Below, in pieces: positions 32,190 to 45,580 of a stretch of 64,000 nucleotides of DNA. The notes below the pieces were generated by a model. It had not been told where the DNA came from, did not search any database, and saw only the letters and a list, made by a program, of their open reading frames with translations. The stretch is from NCBI RefSeq assembly GCF_040054535.1, contig NC_090796.1, positions 16,659,501 to 16,723,500 on the forward strand. Reading direction: 5' to 3'. Source of the DNA: Antennarius striatus. Taxonomy: Eukaryota; Chordata; Actinopteri; Lophiiformes; Antennariidae. A program made the translations under genes and the position numbers. Within the stretch, counting starts at the first letter, position 1. The number at the start of each line of letters is the position of its first letter.

Positions 32190-34133
32190 CTGTGTTTGGT
32201 TGTGTGTGTTTTTGTGTGTGCCCCCCTGTATATGTGTGTGTTTTTATAGGGGACAATATCAACCGTTATTTTATTCCATTATTTTATTCCATTATTTTAT
32301 TCCATTATTTTATCCAGCTCTTTCTTGCTCCTTTTTCTTTTTATAGAAGTGCCGTTCCCCTCTACATTTTCCTCATTTTCTTAACTCTTCTTCTCCCCCT
32401 CCAAATTTTAATCGACCAATTAATTTTAATTCTTTTAAGCTTTTGTTTTTATCAGTGATATTTTAAGGTGAACCGACTCCTGTTCCAGCGCACTTCCTCA
32501 TCTCTTTTAAGGAACTATGTTCATTTTACCCAACCCAATGCTCTGTGAGCCAGACGTAAGGTTGTCTAAGATTGTTTGATAATCAGCTTTGTTCAACCTG
32601 CTCTGTAGGAAAATAAATCTTTTAGAAATTGTAAAGGAATAGCACCATCATGGTTTTTCTTTATTCCTCCGGAAGCATGATATATTAAGAAAATGTGTGA
32701 TGAGAAAGGAGTTGCTGGGGTTTTTCTTAACATTTACTAGCCATAAATAGAACCATGTAAAGGAGAGTCTGCAGTCTGCTCTCAGTATTTAAATCAACTG
32801 CAGAAAAAACTGCTAAATATGTTCCAGAGATATTCCCAGCTACATTTTAATCAGCTTTGTGTCGAACAATCAAAAGCAAAAAAAAAAAAAAAAACTGGCC
32901 GCAAAGTTAAATCCACACTGATTTTGGCTGATGCCAACAAAAACTCTTCCAAACAGTCAGGAAACATGCATTTTTATTTTAGCTGTGCTTCCAGCGTTGA
33001 AGGTGATCCCAGGAGAATCTTTCAGATCTGTTAGGACAGGAACGGACGGTTTGTCTTCACTCAGCAGTTGGACGAGAAATGGTCATCTCAGCTTTTTTTT
33101 TTTATTATTCCAGCCTCTGTTTGTTCTTGCGAAGCAAACAGGAGATGCATGCAGAGCTACAAAAAGACATGAACTGGATTAGCATCCGTTTGTTCTGCTT
33201 TCTCCACTGTTTGGTGTAAAAATGGAATAAAATGATAGAAAATAATCAAGACAGTTCTGCCTCTAAAAAGTTTTTTTGTTTGATCAACGGCTGAAAAACA
33301 CCAGACCTCACCATAATAAACTACCACTACATATCTGTGTGCCTCCACATTTGGTGTCCCCTCAAATCTCTCTGAACAGACAGGGGTGATACCAAAAACA
33401 GCACCAGGTATGACCTTACAGAGGAGAGGTGAGCTAGACGCTGAAGGGTTGCTTGTTTCGTCTTTAGGGTCATCAAGCAGAACGGGGACAAACTGGACCG
33501 AAGCATCTGATGTCCCTAAAGCAGAAAAATACCCCCATCCCCACCAGAACATCGCCTCCCCTCCCCAGAGACAGATTAAATAAACTCACCATCTTCTCAG
33601 AGTTTTGTTTTACCCATGAGCCCCAGGCTGGGAGATTACTCATGGAATTAAACTTCTTTTTCCTCATAGCTTCTCTACCCGGGAAAGCCTTTGATGGTGG
33701 AGCTGCTGTCTGTAACCCACATCCATTTTCTCTTATCATCATCATCATCTCTATCATCATCACGTCTCTCTTTTATTCCTAATTTCTCTCAATTATATAA
33801 CCAAGGTGTCAAAAACCAGGATGGACTGGAGCAGATTTGAACGCCCCCCCCCCGCCCCCCCGCCTCCTGCCCACACATGAGGCCATATGTGATGCTGGAC
33901 GGAGTTGGCATCGCATCTTTGTTGGTTTTTTTTTTTTAATGGTTGGTTGTCAAGGCAACGTGGCAGCGGTATATCTTCCATCCTCTGTCTGCTTGTGTGT
34001 CCTGGAAGAAAAAGGCCGAGAAAAGACAATGGGAATAAAAAAATAAATAAAATCACATCGGAAGACATGAAGACGGAAGCAGAGCTCAGATGATGGATTT
34101 CAGCAGAATGTAAGCTTTGAAGATTAGCACACG

Positions 34134-34226
<93 letters not shown>

Positions 34227-36139
34227 TGAAGTTCCACCCTCCTCTGAACATCGAGGCGATCCCATCCCCTCTGCTAAGACAGTTGGTATGGAAACGGATC
34301 AGTCAAGCTCCAAATTTCACTGTTAACGTCTCATTACCAGCCGCTGCCGCCTTTTAATGTCACCTCGTCAGCCACACAGCAGCGAGGAACCCCATTATTG
34401 ACCCAGATTGCTGCAGGGATGGGGAGGGACATGTGGATGGCTCGGCGAGCACAGTGGTACTCATCCCATTTGCTCGCATCCTCGCCTGTAATATTTCAAT
34501 TTGCCCTGTTAGTTCATCCCACTTCCTTTACTTGGAAACTCATTATCGAGCTCCTTGAAGATGTCTTTACTGCCGCAGAGGAAGCATGACTGCAAGGCTT
34601 GTTTTGCATTTGAAGCAGACTTATCATTTCCTGAAAGGGAGATAACGCAGGGGGGGCCCCCAGAGGAGAGCTCAGGGTCCCGCTTCTATCATCTGGCATT
34701 TCCCAGCCAGTGAGATCAGAAAGAGAAAGGTAATACAGCATCAATAAAAACAGAAACGCCCTGGGTGTGAGTTTAGATGATGGTGGGGGTGGGGGGACAC
34801 AAACAGAGTGTTTATTCCGCACAATAAAAGATCACAGCTATTTTATCACTCCGAGAAGCCGAATCCCCCGCAGAGCTTTTACTTCCTGACAGCCACAAAA
34901 CAAAAAGGGAGAAGTGTAGACAGGGTGGAAATAGATGGATGGGAATAAAGGGAGTGAAAAGATGGTGAAGCACAAGAAAAGAGACAGAGCCCTGATGTCA
35001 CATGACTGCCATTTTATATGAATTTAACAGAAAGAGAAAGGGAAAGGACTGGAAGGAGATAAAAGGATGAAGAGGTTCATATTACTCTTCACCATCCTCT
35101 CTAGAACAGTGTATCTAGAGGTGAAAACATCCTGGTGAATGTTTTCACCTCTTTTCACCTGATAAATGATAAGGTTTATTAATTCTCATTAAAAAGAAAA
35201 AAGGACTCCGTTTGGATGCATCATCGTGTCTTTGAACCACCAAATTCAGCCTAAATGAGGCGATGCTGCCACCTACTGGCGGAACAACTCACTGCAGCGA
35301 TTTCTTTAAATTTGGGTAATATCAATGAAAACGGTTAGTATTGTATTTGGGGTGAATTTTATGGTTGTTTCAGGTTTTTGTTCGTTAAATCTATTGACTA
35401 TTAAAGAGCCAAGAATCATTAAAAGAAAATATATAAAAATGGTGCGTTTGTCTTTATTTGGTTGGGTTTTCATTTCATAAACGAATGTAAAAACAAAAAA
35501 CGAAACGAGTTGGAGTTGATTGTTCGTTTAAGAGAATTAAAAGTTTCGCGTTTTAAATAATAGCTTGTTATTATTTTATTGTTATTATTTTAAAAACAAT
35601 AATTAATAAAAAATAATAATAACAATGTTTTTTTCTCTTCCGGGTACCGGATGTGATTTTTTATCTATAAAATAAGAGCATCAGACGCGAATGCCCGAAT
35701 ATCGGTAAAAAAGAGAATAGTTCCATGTTACCGGTATGTAACGGAACCTCAGCAACTCTAATTTTATTCTCAGATTTAAATACAACATTTTCATCCCAGC
35801 ATCTGTTAACATTAAGTCAGTAACGTCAGAACTCAGTAGCGTGTTGGGTTTGGGTTTGCAGCGCCCCCGTGTGGTCACTGAGAGAAGCGTGTAATCAGTT
35901 TGACGGGGAAGTTCACTGAGGTCTATACCGGAAAAAGAAAGATCCGTGAATAGTTTGAGTAGAAATATGTCACGAATGAACTACACTGCAAAACATTTGG
36001 AGAATGCTATGTGATCTTTTACTTTTATTCCAAAGCTTTGAAACAGAATTTTTTGCCATCCGGTTCATTCCGAACAGAAACAGTATGACAACGTTTCGGG
36101 TTTAAGTTCCGTCCATTTATTGACGTTAATGAAAAGATT
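32188..36139. other. Intergenic between prss12 and the tandem array
   Basis: No exon chain or RNA gene is recognised. Visible items are an ATTTTATTCC triplet near 32,265-32,315, an A15 run near 32,880, an ATC run at 33,737-33,762 and the CA/GT composite at 34,135. Minus-strand frame 33,157-33,552 has no family resemblance that I recognise. Confidence 0.5.
34135..34226. repeat. (CA)n-(GT)n inverted composite microsatellite
   Basis: About 31 CA units run directly into about 13 GT units through ACACGTGTGT. The CA and GT arms are reverse complements. Confidence 0.95.
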
Positions 36140-36324
36140 AAAACCCAGGTGGAAAACCAATTACCCACTACAATGACAACCTGGGTGTGTCCTGTCACCT
36201 CCTTTATAGTTATGATCCATTTAGTTCAGCTACGTGCATGTTTTTAGACCCACCAGACACGTGGGAAGCATGGAAATCCCTCACGGAGAGGTGAAATTGA
36301 ATCAACCTTATTTCATGTTCGTTT

Positions 36325-39300
36325 GATGCTTTTATTTTGAGCGACCACCGGACATGAACATGTTGGTGACACCGCCCTCCTGTGGTCAATCTCCGTATTA
36401 CATATTTTAACTCATAATAATTGGTTATTTGGATGCTTTTATTTTGAGAGACAATCGAAAATCATCATTCAGTACATCATTGATTACATACACCTATAAA
36501 TATGTCGTGCCTACAGTGCCCTCCTGTGGTCAACGGCAGTATTACACACTTTAACTTAACTCAGTCTTACTGTGACATTGGAGTTTGTCTCCGAACCCAG
36601 ACGAACAATCATCTACTTTATCCGTAGGAAAGGAAGAGAGAGGTAGGCTACTGCCAGTTAGCATTCGAGAAGTTTCATTGTTAAATAAATTTTGAGATAA
36701 GAACAGTTACATTAAAATCCTGATCAAATACTCAGATGACTCTTGATTGTAGGTTCCTGCTATGTTCCATGTCCTCCAGAGGGTGGCAGCAGAGCACCGC
36801 AGTATGGAGTTAGATTGGTTGTGATTTATTAATACATGTGACTGGATGTGGATGTTGAATGTGATTATTTTAGCCGTATAATGTTATTGTAATTTAACAC
36901 AAACCACTACACGATCACTGTGAGTAACCTACAGCAGAGAGAAGCTGGCATGCTGTTGTTGGAGCCTGTGTCCCGACCAACACTGTTTATTCTTGATGGA
37001 GTGAGAGATCGATCAAAGATCCTTAACTCTCAAAACCCACAAAATTGAGGTTTTCGAGAGTTAAGGATCTTTGATCCATGTCTCACTCTGTGCGTAAAAC
37101 AGGAAACCGTTTTCTGTCCTTGGTTAACGCCCTCTCTGTGTTCTTAACTCTACATCATTGATTGTTAATTATTGATTATTATTACAGTGCTAAAAGGACG
37201 TGTCCCCGTGTGTGTCCATGGCCCATAAATGGAAAATTATCATGATAACGTGCAACATTCTTGATTGTTGGATAGGTTAAACCAACAATTAAAGAATGTG
37301 ACTCCTGAGGTGAACTGAAAAACGACAAATAAAACAAAAACACAAAGACAAAGACAAAAACTTCTAAATTAAAGAAAACGCAATGTTTGAACGTTCTTTT
37401 TGATTTTGAGTAGTGGATTAAACCGAACAAAGAATGCAGAATATATCTTTTAATGTTTGTCATTGTGATTGGATTCGTTTGTTCATCATTTGTTAAAAGG
37501 TTCCTGCTATGTTCCATGACCTCCAGAGGGTGGCAGCAGAGCACCGCAGTATGGAGTTAGGTTGGCTGTGATTTATTAATACATCTGACTGGATGTGGAT
37601 GTTGAATGTGATTATTTTAGCCGTATAATGTTATTGTAATTAAACACAAACCACTACACGATCACTGTGAGTAACCTACAGCAGAGAGAAACTGGCATGC
37701 TGTTGTTGGAGCCTGTGTCCCGACCAACACTGTTTATTGTTGATGGAGTGAGAGATCGATCAAAGATCCTTAACTCTCAAAACCCACAAAATTGAGGTTT
37801 TCGAGAGTTAAGGATCTTTGATCGATATCTCACTCTGTGTGTGAAAGGAGAAACAGTTTCGTATCCGTTGTTAACGCCCTCTCCGTGGTCGTAACTCTCC
37901 ATCATTGATTATTGATTATTATTACGGTGCTAAGAGGACGTGTCCCCGTGTGTGTCCGTGGCCCACCTGACTGAGAAACCTGGTCCAGCAGTGTGTTTTC
38001 TATTTATCACATTACAGGTTGTTCTTCCCAAAAACTTGATCCTACCTTTTTGCTACTATTTCCTCATCTAACCTTCATTGGTTGGTGGCGGCTATAATGA
38101 CAGAAGTTGTTTCTTCCAACATTCTTAACTTTACTTTGTAGTAACCGGTTCACACCTTTTCTCCACATTTATTTGTCTTCATCATTTAGGAAACAGCCTA
38201 AAAAATAATGGGAGGAGTGGGATTTGAACCTAAAACACCTGAACACCTGCTCAGCACCTTATCAGGTTGAGCTACCTGAATCAACACGCAAAATGTAGTT
38301 GGATGTTGTATTTACGATTTAAAACACAGAAATTCTAAAGGTAGAAGCTGGGATTTGAACCTATAACCTCAGACCTCTGACTCCTTACCTCATTTCACTG
38401 AGCTAAACCTTCCACTGCTGTGACTTCTTTTGGAACTTGTATTTATGGGGTTCACATTTTTATGAAGTCTTTACTTTTATCGTGAAAATTGAATCAAATC
38501 TATTTCATGTTCGTTTGATGCTTTCATTTTGAGCGACCACCGGACATGAACATATTGGTGACACCGCCCTCCTGTGGTCAATCTCAATATTACATATTTT
38601 AACTCATAATAATTGGTTATTTGGATGCTTTTATTTTGAGAGACAATCGAAAATCATCATTCAGTACATCATTGATTACATACACCTATAAATATGTCGT
38701 GCCTACAGTGCCCTCCTGTGGTCAACGGCAGTATTACACACTTTAACTTAACTCAGTCTTACTGTGACTTTGGAGTTTGTCTCCGAACCCAGACGAACAA
38801 TCATCTACTTTATCCGTAGGAAAGGAAGAGAGAGGTAGGCTACTGCTAGTTAGCATTTCCAGAAGTTTCATGGTTAAATAAAATTTGAGATAAGAACAGT
38901 TACATTAAAATCCTGATCAAATACTCAGATGACTCTTGATTGTAGGTTCCTGCTATGTTCCATGTCCTCCAGAGGGTGGCAGCAGAGCACCGCAGTATGG
39001 AGTTAGATTGGCTGTGATTTATTAATACATGTGACTGGATGTGGATGTTGAATGTGATTATTTTAGCCGTGTAATGTTATTGTAATTAAACACAAACCAC
39101 TGCACGATCACTGTGAGTAACCTACAGCAGAGAGAAGCTGGCATGCTGTTGTTGGAGCCTGTGTCCCGACCAACACTGTTTATTGTTGATGGAGTGAGAG
39201 ATCGATCAAAGATCCTTAACTCTCAAAACCCACAAAATTGAGGTATTCGAGAGTTAAGAATCTTTGATCGATATCTCACTCTGTACGTAAAACGGGAAAC

Positions 39301-40640
39301 CGCTGTCTGTCCTTCGTTAACGCCCTCTCTGTGTTTGTAACTCTCCATCATTGATAGTTAATTATTGATTATCGTTACAGTGCTAAGAGGACGTGTCCCC
39401 GTGTGTGTCCATGGCCCATAAATGGAGAATTATCATGATAACGTGCAACATTCTAGATTGTTGGATAGGTTAAACCAACAATTAAAGAATGTGACTCCTG
39501 AGGTGAACTGAAAAACGACAAATAAAACAAAAACACAAAGACAAAGACAAAAACCTCTAAATTAAAGAAAATGCTATGTTTGAACGTTCTTTTTGATTTT
39601 GAGCAGTGGATTTAACCGAAACAAAGAATGCAGAATATATCGTTTAATGTTTGTCATTGTGATTGGATTCGTTTGTTCATCATTTGTTAAAAGGTTCCTG
39701 CTATGTTCCATGACCTCCAGAGGGTGGCAGCAGAGCACCGCAGTATGGAGTTAGGTTGGCTGTGATTTATTAATACATCTGACTGGATGTGAATGTTGAA
39801 TGTGATTATTTTAGCCGTATAATATTATTGTAATTAAACACAAACCACTACACGATCACGGTGAGTAACCTACAGCAGAGAGAAGCTGGCATGCTGTTGT
39901 TGGAGCCTGTGTCCCGACCAACACTGTTTATTGTTGATGGAGTGAGAGATCGATCAAAGATCCTTAACTCTCAAAACCCACAAAAATGAGGCTTTTGAGA
40001 GTTAAGGATCTTTGATCCATATCTCACTCTGTGTGTAAAAGGAGAAAACGTTTCCTATCCGTTGTTAACGCCCTCTCCGTGGTCGTAACTCTCCATCATT
40101 GATTATTGATTGTTATTACGGTGCTAAGAGGACGTGTCCCCGTGTGTGTCCATGGCCCACCTGACTGAGAAACCTGGTCCAGCAGTGTGTTTTCTATTTC
40201 TCACATTACAGGTTGTTCTTCCCCAAAACTTGATCCTACCTTTTTGCTGCTATTTCCTCATCTGACCTTCACTGGTTGGTGGCGGCTATAATGACAGAAG
40301 TTGTTTCTTCCAACATTCTTAACTTTACGTTGTAGTAACAGGTTCCTTCACACTCACACCTTTTCTTTGTTATTTAGGAAACAGCTGAAAAAAATAATGG
40401 GAGGAGTGGGATTTGAACCTATAATGTGTGAACACCTGTTCAACACTGTAACAGGCTGAGCTACCTGACAACACACAGAAAGTAGTTGGATGTTGTATTT
40501 ATTATTCACAAAACTGTGGAGAAAACCTAAAGGCAGAAGCTGGGATTTGAACCCATAACCACAGATCAGAGTTTCTCCTCTCATCTCTCTGAGCTAAACC
40601 TTCCTCTGCCCTGATTTGGTTTGGAACTTGTATTTATGGG
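36325..40640. repeat. Two tandem ~2.19-kb higher-order units (M1-M2-M3a-M2-M3b)
   Basis: Matching landmarks are offset by 2,189-2,194 bp: M1 at 36,325/38,515, first M2 at 36,751/38,944, second M2 at 37,498/39,692, M3b at 37,968/40,157. Sequence agreement by eye is high over the whole unit, so duplication is recent relative to the divergence between the two M2 copies within a unit. Confidence 0.85.
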
Positions 40641-41154
40641 GTTCACAGCCCTGAAGAGGGACCAGAATATCACGACATCAAGACTCTTCTTCATCCTCAC
40701 TGTGAAGGAAGAAATGGAACGCGTCCCAAAGTAAAACAGGTGGAGGAAACACGACCAAAATGTTTATGTAACCAGGTTGAGAACCAATTCCCCACTACAA
40801 TGACCCCCTGGGTGTGTCCCCTCACCCTCCTTCATACCGATGATCGATTTAACTCAGCTATGTGCATGTTTTCAGACCCACCAGACAGTGGACACTTTGA
40901 CTGGACTAACTTCTGCTTTATTTGAAAATGTTTGAACATTCTTCTTTGTTTTGACCCGTAGGTTTAACCCCTTAATTTGAACACTTCTATACAAGAATCT
41001 AACAGATTTGGACACTTTATGAATCTCCTCTCTAAAAACTCCCTACACCTCTTTATTTGGACGGTAACAAACGTTCAAAAAGGATGTAAAAACATTAAAA
41101 CTCGTCACCAGTTTTTGGTCGTACTTTTCTGGGGAAATTGAACCCAATATATTT

Positions 41155-41220
41155 CCTGCCCCCCCGACGCGCGGCAGCGGATAAATTCGGTTGTGAAAAT
41201 GAATGAATGAATGAATATTT
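41155..41220. repeat. LINE-type tail with (TGAA)n
   Basis: GCGGCAGCGGATAAATTCGG followed by ATGAATGAATGAATGAAT. This ending is common for fish LINE insertions and interrupts the array between its second unit and the diverged M1. Confidence 0.55.
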
Positions 41221-41964
41221 CCTGTTCGTTTGATGCTTTTATTTTGAGAGACCACCGGACATGAACACATATTAGTGACGCTGCCCTCCTGTGGTCAGTA
41301 GCCGTATTACACATTTTAATTTTACTCAGTTTTTGTTTCCAAACCCAGACGAACAATCATCTACTTTACCTTTAGGGAACCGTAACGACAAGGGGAGTGG
41401 GCTAATGCTAGTTAGCATTTCAAGCAGTTTTAAGATTCTATACATTTCAAATAGTAAGACATGTTAAACTCCATTGCTGATAAAATATCCAGAAGGCTCT
41501 TGACGGTAAATGCCTTTGATCCCTCTTGTGGCCAAAGTGAGGAACTGCAAATGCTTTATTTTCATTTGCTGCAGATGTAACACGATGTCAATGCGTCGTG
41601 ATTATGATTATTTTAGCCGTATAATGTTATTGTAATTAAACACAAACCACTACACGATCACTGTGAGTAACCTACAGCAGAGAGAAGCTGGCATGCTGTT
41701 GTTGGAGCCTGTGTCCCGACCAACACTGTTTATTCTTGATGGAGTGAGAGATCGATCAAAGATCCTTAACTCTCAAAACCCACAAAATTGAAGCTTTCGA
41801 GAGTTAAGGATCTTTGATCGATATCTCACTCTGTGTGTAAAAGGAGAAACCGTTTCCTATCCGTTGTTAACGCCCTCTCTGTGTTCGGAACTCTCCATCA
41901 TTGATAGTTAATTATTGATTATTATTACAGTGCTAAGAGGACGTGTCCCCGTGTGTGTCAATGG

Positions 41965-44900
41965 CCCATAAATGGAAAATTATCATGATATAGTGCAACA
42001 TTCTAGATTGTTGGACAGTTTAAACCAACAATTAAAGGATGTGACTCCTGAGGTGAACTGAAAAACCAAAAAGAACACAGAAACACAAAGACAAAGACAA
42101 AAAAAAACACAAAATTAAAAAAAAAAAAGATAATACAAGCAAAAGAAGACGTGCATGCTGAACTCATATCCGAGCCCTGACATCGGGTAAATGTACTCAA
42201 ACCCACTTCCTGCTCCTGTGGCCATACTGAGTAACTACAACAGTAACAATACATAGCTATATGCAATGGAATTAACACAAGTACCGGTATGCTTTAAGTA
42301 CAACATCACCACAGGCCTTAAGACAAACATCAAAGTCAAAGTCAACTTTATTGTCAAATGCACGACATACAGCACAGATGAAATTACAGTCCTCTCAGAC
42401 CCACAGGCAGTAAAAAACACGAAAGAACCGTAATAGTAACGTTAAATGTCTTAGCTTTATATCTGTTAAACTGTTCTGTGGAAAACCACACGACAGTTAT
42501 TTCGGGAGACGTGTCAATAATGTTATTCTACGTTCTTGAAGGATTTTCAATGGTGATCCCCTCTAGTGGACGTAGTGGGTAACTACAAAAACATTGACAT
42601 AAAGTTAGACGTCGTTACATTGTCAGTAGCTTCCGGTTGCGACTATCAAAATCATTTTAATCGACGGAACTAATGCGTGTTTACCACCCATGTCAAAACA
42701 CATCATCTTGACATTTCATGATGATTTCACGATTTTATATTTCATATAAGATTTCAGCTCACCTTGAATGTAGAATATGTCCTGAAATGTTCGTCATTGT
42801 GATCGGATTTGTTTGTTCATCATGTTAAAAGGTTCCTGCTATGTTCCATGACCTCCAGAGGGTGGCAGCAGAGCACCGCAGTATGGAGTTAGATTGGCTG
42901 TGCTTTATTAATACATCTGACTGGATGTGGATGTTGAATGTGATTATTTTAGCCGTATAATGTTATTGTAATTAAACACAAACCACTACACGATCACTGT
43001 GAGTAACCTACAGCAGAGAGAAGCTGGCATGCTGTTGTTGGAGCCTGTGTCCCGACCAACACTGTTTATTCTTGATGGAGTGAGAGATCGATCAAAGATC
43101 CTTAACTCTCAAAACCCACAAAATTGAGGTTTTCGAGAGTTAAGGATCTTTGATCGATATCTCACTCTGTGTGTAAAAGGAGAAACCGTTTCCTATCCGT
43201 TGTTAACGCCCCCTCTGTGGTCGTAACTCTCCATCATTGATTATTGATTATTATTACGGTGCTAAGAGGACGTGTCCCCGTGTGTGTCCGTGTTTTCTAT
43301 TTATCACATTACAGGTTGTTCTTCCCAAAAACTTGGTCCTACCTTTTTGCTGCTATTTCCTCATCTGACCTTCACTGGTTGGTGGCGGCTATAATGACAG
43401 AAGTTGTTTCTTCCAACATTCTTAACTTTACTTTGTATTAACAGGTTCCTTCACACTCACACCTTTTCTCCACATGTATTTGTCTTCATCATTTAGGAAA
43501 CAGCCTAAAAAATAATGGGAGGAGTGGGATTTGAACCTAAAATATCTGAACACCTGTTCAGCACCTTATCAGGTTGAGCTACCTGAGTCCACACACAGAA
43601 AACAGTCGGATGTTGTATTTATTATTTAAAACACTCTGGAGAAATTCTAAAGGTAGAAGTTGGGATTTGAACCTATAACCTCAGACCTCGGAATCCTTAC
43701 CTCATTTCACTGAGCTAAACCTTCCACTGCTAAGAGGACGTGTACCCCGTGTGTGTCCATGGCCCATAAATGGAGAATTATGATAACGTGCAACATTCTT
43801 CATTGTTGGATAGGTTAAACCAACAATTAAAGGATGTGACTCCTGAGGTGAACTCAAAAACCAAGAAGAACACAAAACCACAAAGACAAAAACAAATAAA
43901 CACAACAATTTTTTAAATAAAGACAATACAAGCAAAATTAGACGTGCATGCTGAATTCATATCCGAGCCCTGACATCGGGTAAATGTACTCAAACCCACT
44001 TCCTGCTCCTGTGGCCATACTGAGTAACTACAACAGTAACAATACATAGCTATATGCAATGGAATTAACACAAGTACCGGTATGCTTTAAGTACAACATC
44101 ACCACAAGCCTTAAGACAAACATCAAAGTCAAAATCAACTTTATTGTCAAATGCACGACATACAGCACAGATGAAATTACAGTCCTCTCAGACCCACAGG
44201 CAGTAAAAAACACGAAAGAACCGTAATAGTAACGTTAAATGTCTTAGCTTTATATCTGTTAAACTGTTCTGTGGAAAACCACACGACAATTATTTCGGAA
44301 GACGTGTCAATAATGTTATTCTACGTTCTTGAAGGATTTTCAATGGTGATGCCCTCTAGTGGACGTAGTGGGTAACTACAAAAACATTGACATAAAGTTA
44401 GACGTCGTTACATTGTCAGTAGCTTCCGGTTGCGACTATCAAAATAATTTTAATCGACGGAACTAATGCGTGTTTACCACCCATGTCAAAACACATCATC
44501 TTGACATTTCATGATGATTTCACGATTTTATATTTCATATAAGATTTCAGCTCACCTTGAATGTAGAATATGTCCTGAAATGTTCGTCATTGTGATCGGA
44601 TTTGTTTGTTCATCATGTTAAAAGGTTCCTGCTATGTTCCATGACCTCCAGAGGGTGGCAGCAGAGCACCGCAGCATGGAGTTAGGTTGGCTGTGATTTA
44701 TTAATACATCTGACTGGATGTGGATGTTGAATGTGATTATTTTAGCCGTATAATGTTATTGTAATTAAACACAAACCACTACACGATCACTGTGAGTAAC
44801 CTACAGCAGAGAGAAGCTGGCATGCTGTTGTTGGAGCCTGTGTCCCGACCAACACAGTTTATTCTTGATTGAGTGAGAGATCGATCAAAGATCCTTAACT

Positions 44901-45580
44901 CTCAAAACCCACAAAATTGAGGTTTTCGAGAGTTAAGGATCTTTGATCGATATCTCACTCTGTGTGTAAAAGGAGAAACCGTTTCCTGTCCGTTGTTAAC
45001 GCCCTCTCTGTGGTCGTAACTCTCCATCATTGATTATTGATTATTATTACAGTGCTAAGAGGACGTGTCCCCGTGTGTTTCCGTGGCCCACCTGACTGAG
45101 AAACCTGGTCCAGCAGTGTGTTTTCTATTTATCACATTACAGGTTGTTATTCCCAAAAACTTGGTCCTACCTTTTTGCTGCTATTTCCTCATCTGACCTT
45201 CACTGGTTGGTGGCGGCTATAATGACAGAAGTTTTTTCTTCCAACATTCTTAACTTTACTTTGTATTAACAGGTGCCTTCACACTCACACCTTTTCTCCA
45301 CATGTATTTGTCTTCATCATTTAGGAAACAGCCTAAAAAATAATGGGAGGAGTGGGAGTTGAACCTAAAATACCTGAACACCTGCTCAGCACCTTATCAG
45401 GTTGAGCTACCTGAGTCCACACGCAGAAAATAGTTGGATGTTGTATTTATTATTTAAAACACTCTGGAAAAATTCTTAAGGTAGAAGCTGGGATTTGAAC
45501 CTATAACCTCAGACCTCTGACTCCTTACCTCACTGAGCTAAACCTTCCACTATTGTGACTTCTTTTGGAACTTGTATTTA
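41965..45580. repeat. Two tandem ~1.79-kb units (M3a-M4-M2-M3b)
   Basis: M3a, M4 and M2 landmarks are offset by about 1,785-1,793 bp (42,150/43,940; 42,830/44,623). M4 copies are nearly identical over about 680 bp and include the fish-common AAGTCAACTTTATTGTCAAA. At 43,727-43,735 the second tRNA-like part of M3b breaks off within CCACTGCT and continues as GCTAAGAGGACGTG from the end of M2. This marks the duplication join. Confidence 0.85.

Noticed and set aside
33157-33552. 131-aa minus frame in the intergenic stretch
   Set aside because: Composition is not low-complexity, but I recognise no family and see no exon chain; left unannotated.
38208-38418. tRNA-like sequences considered as functional tRNA genes
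   Set aside because: Anticodon arms and position 8-9 spacing do not fit a cloverleaf, and all ten copies lie within tandem repeat modules.
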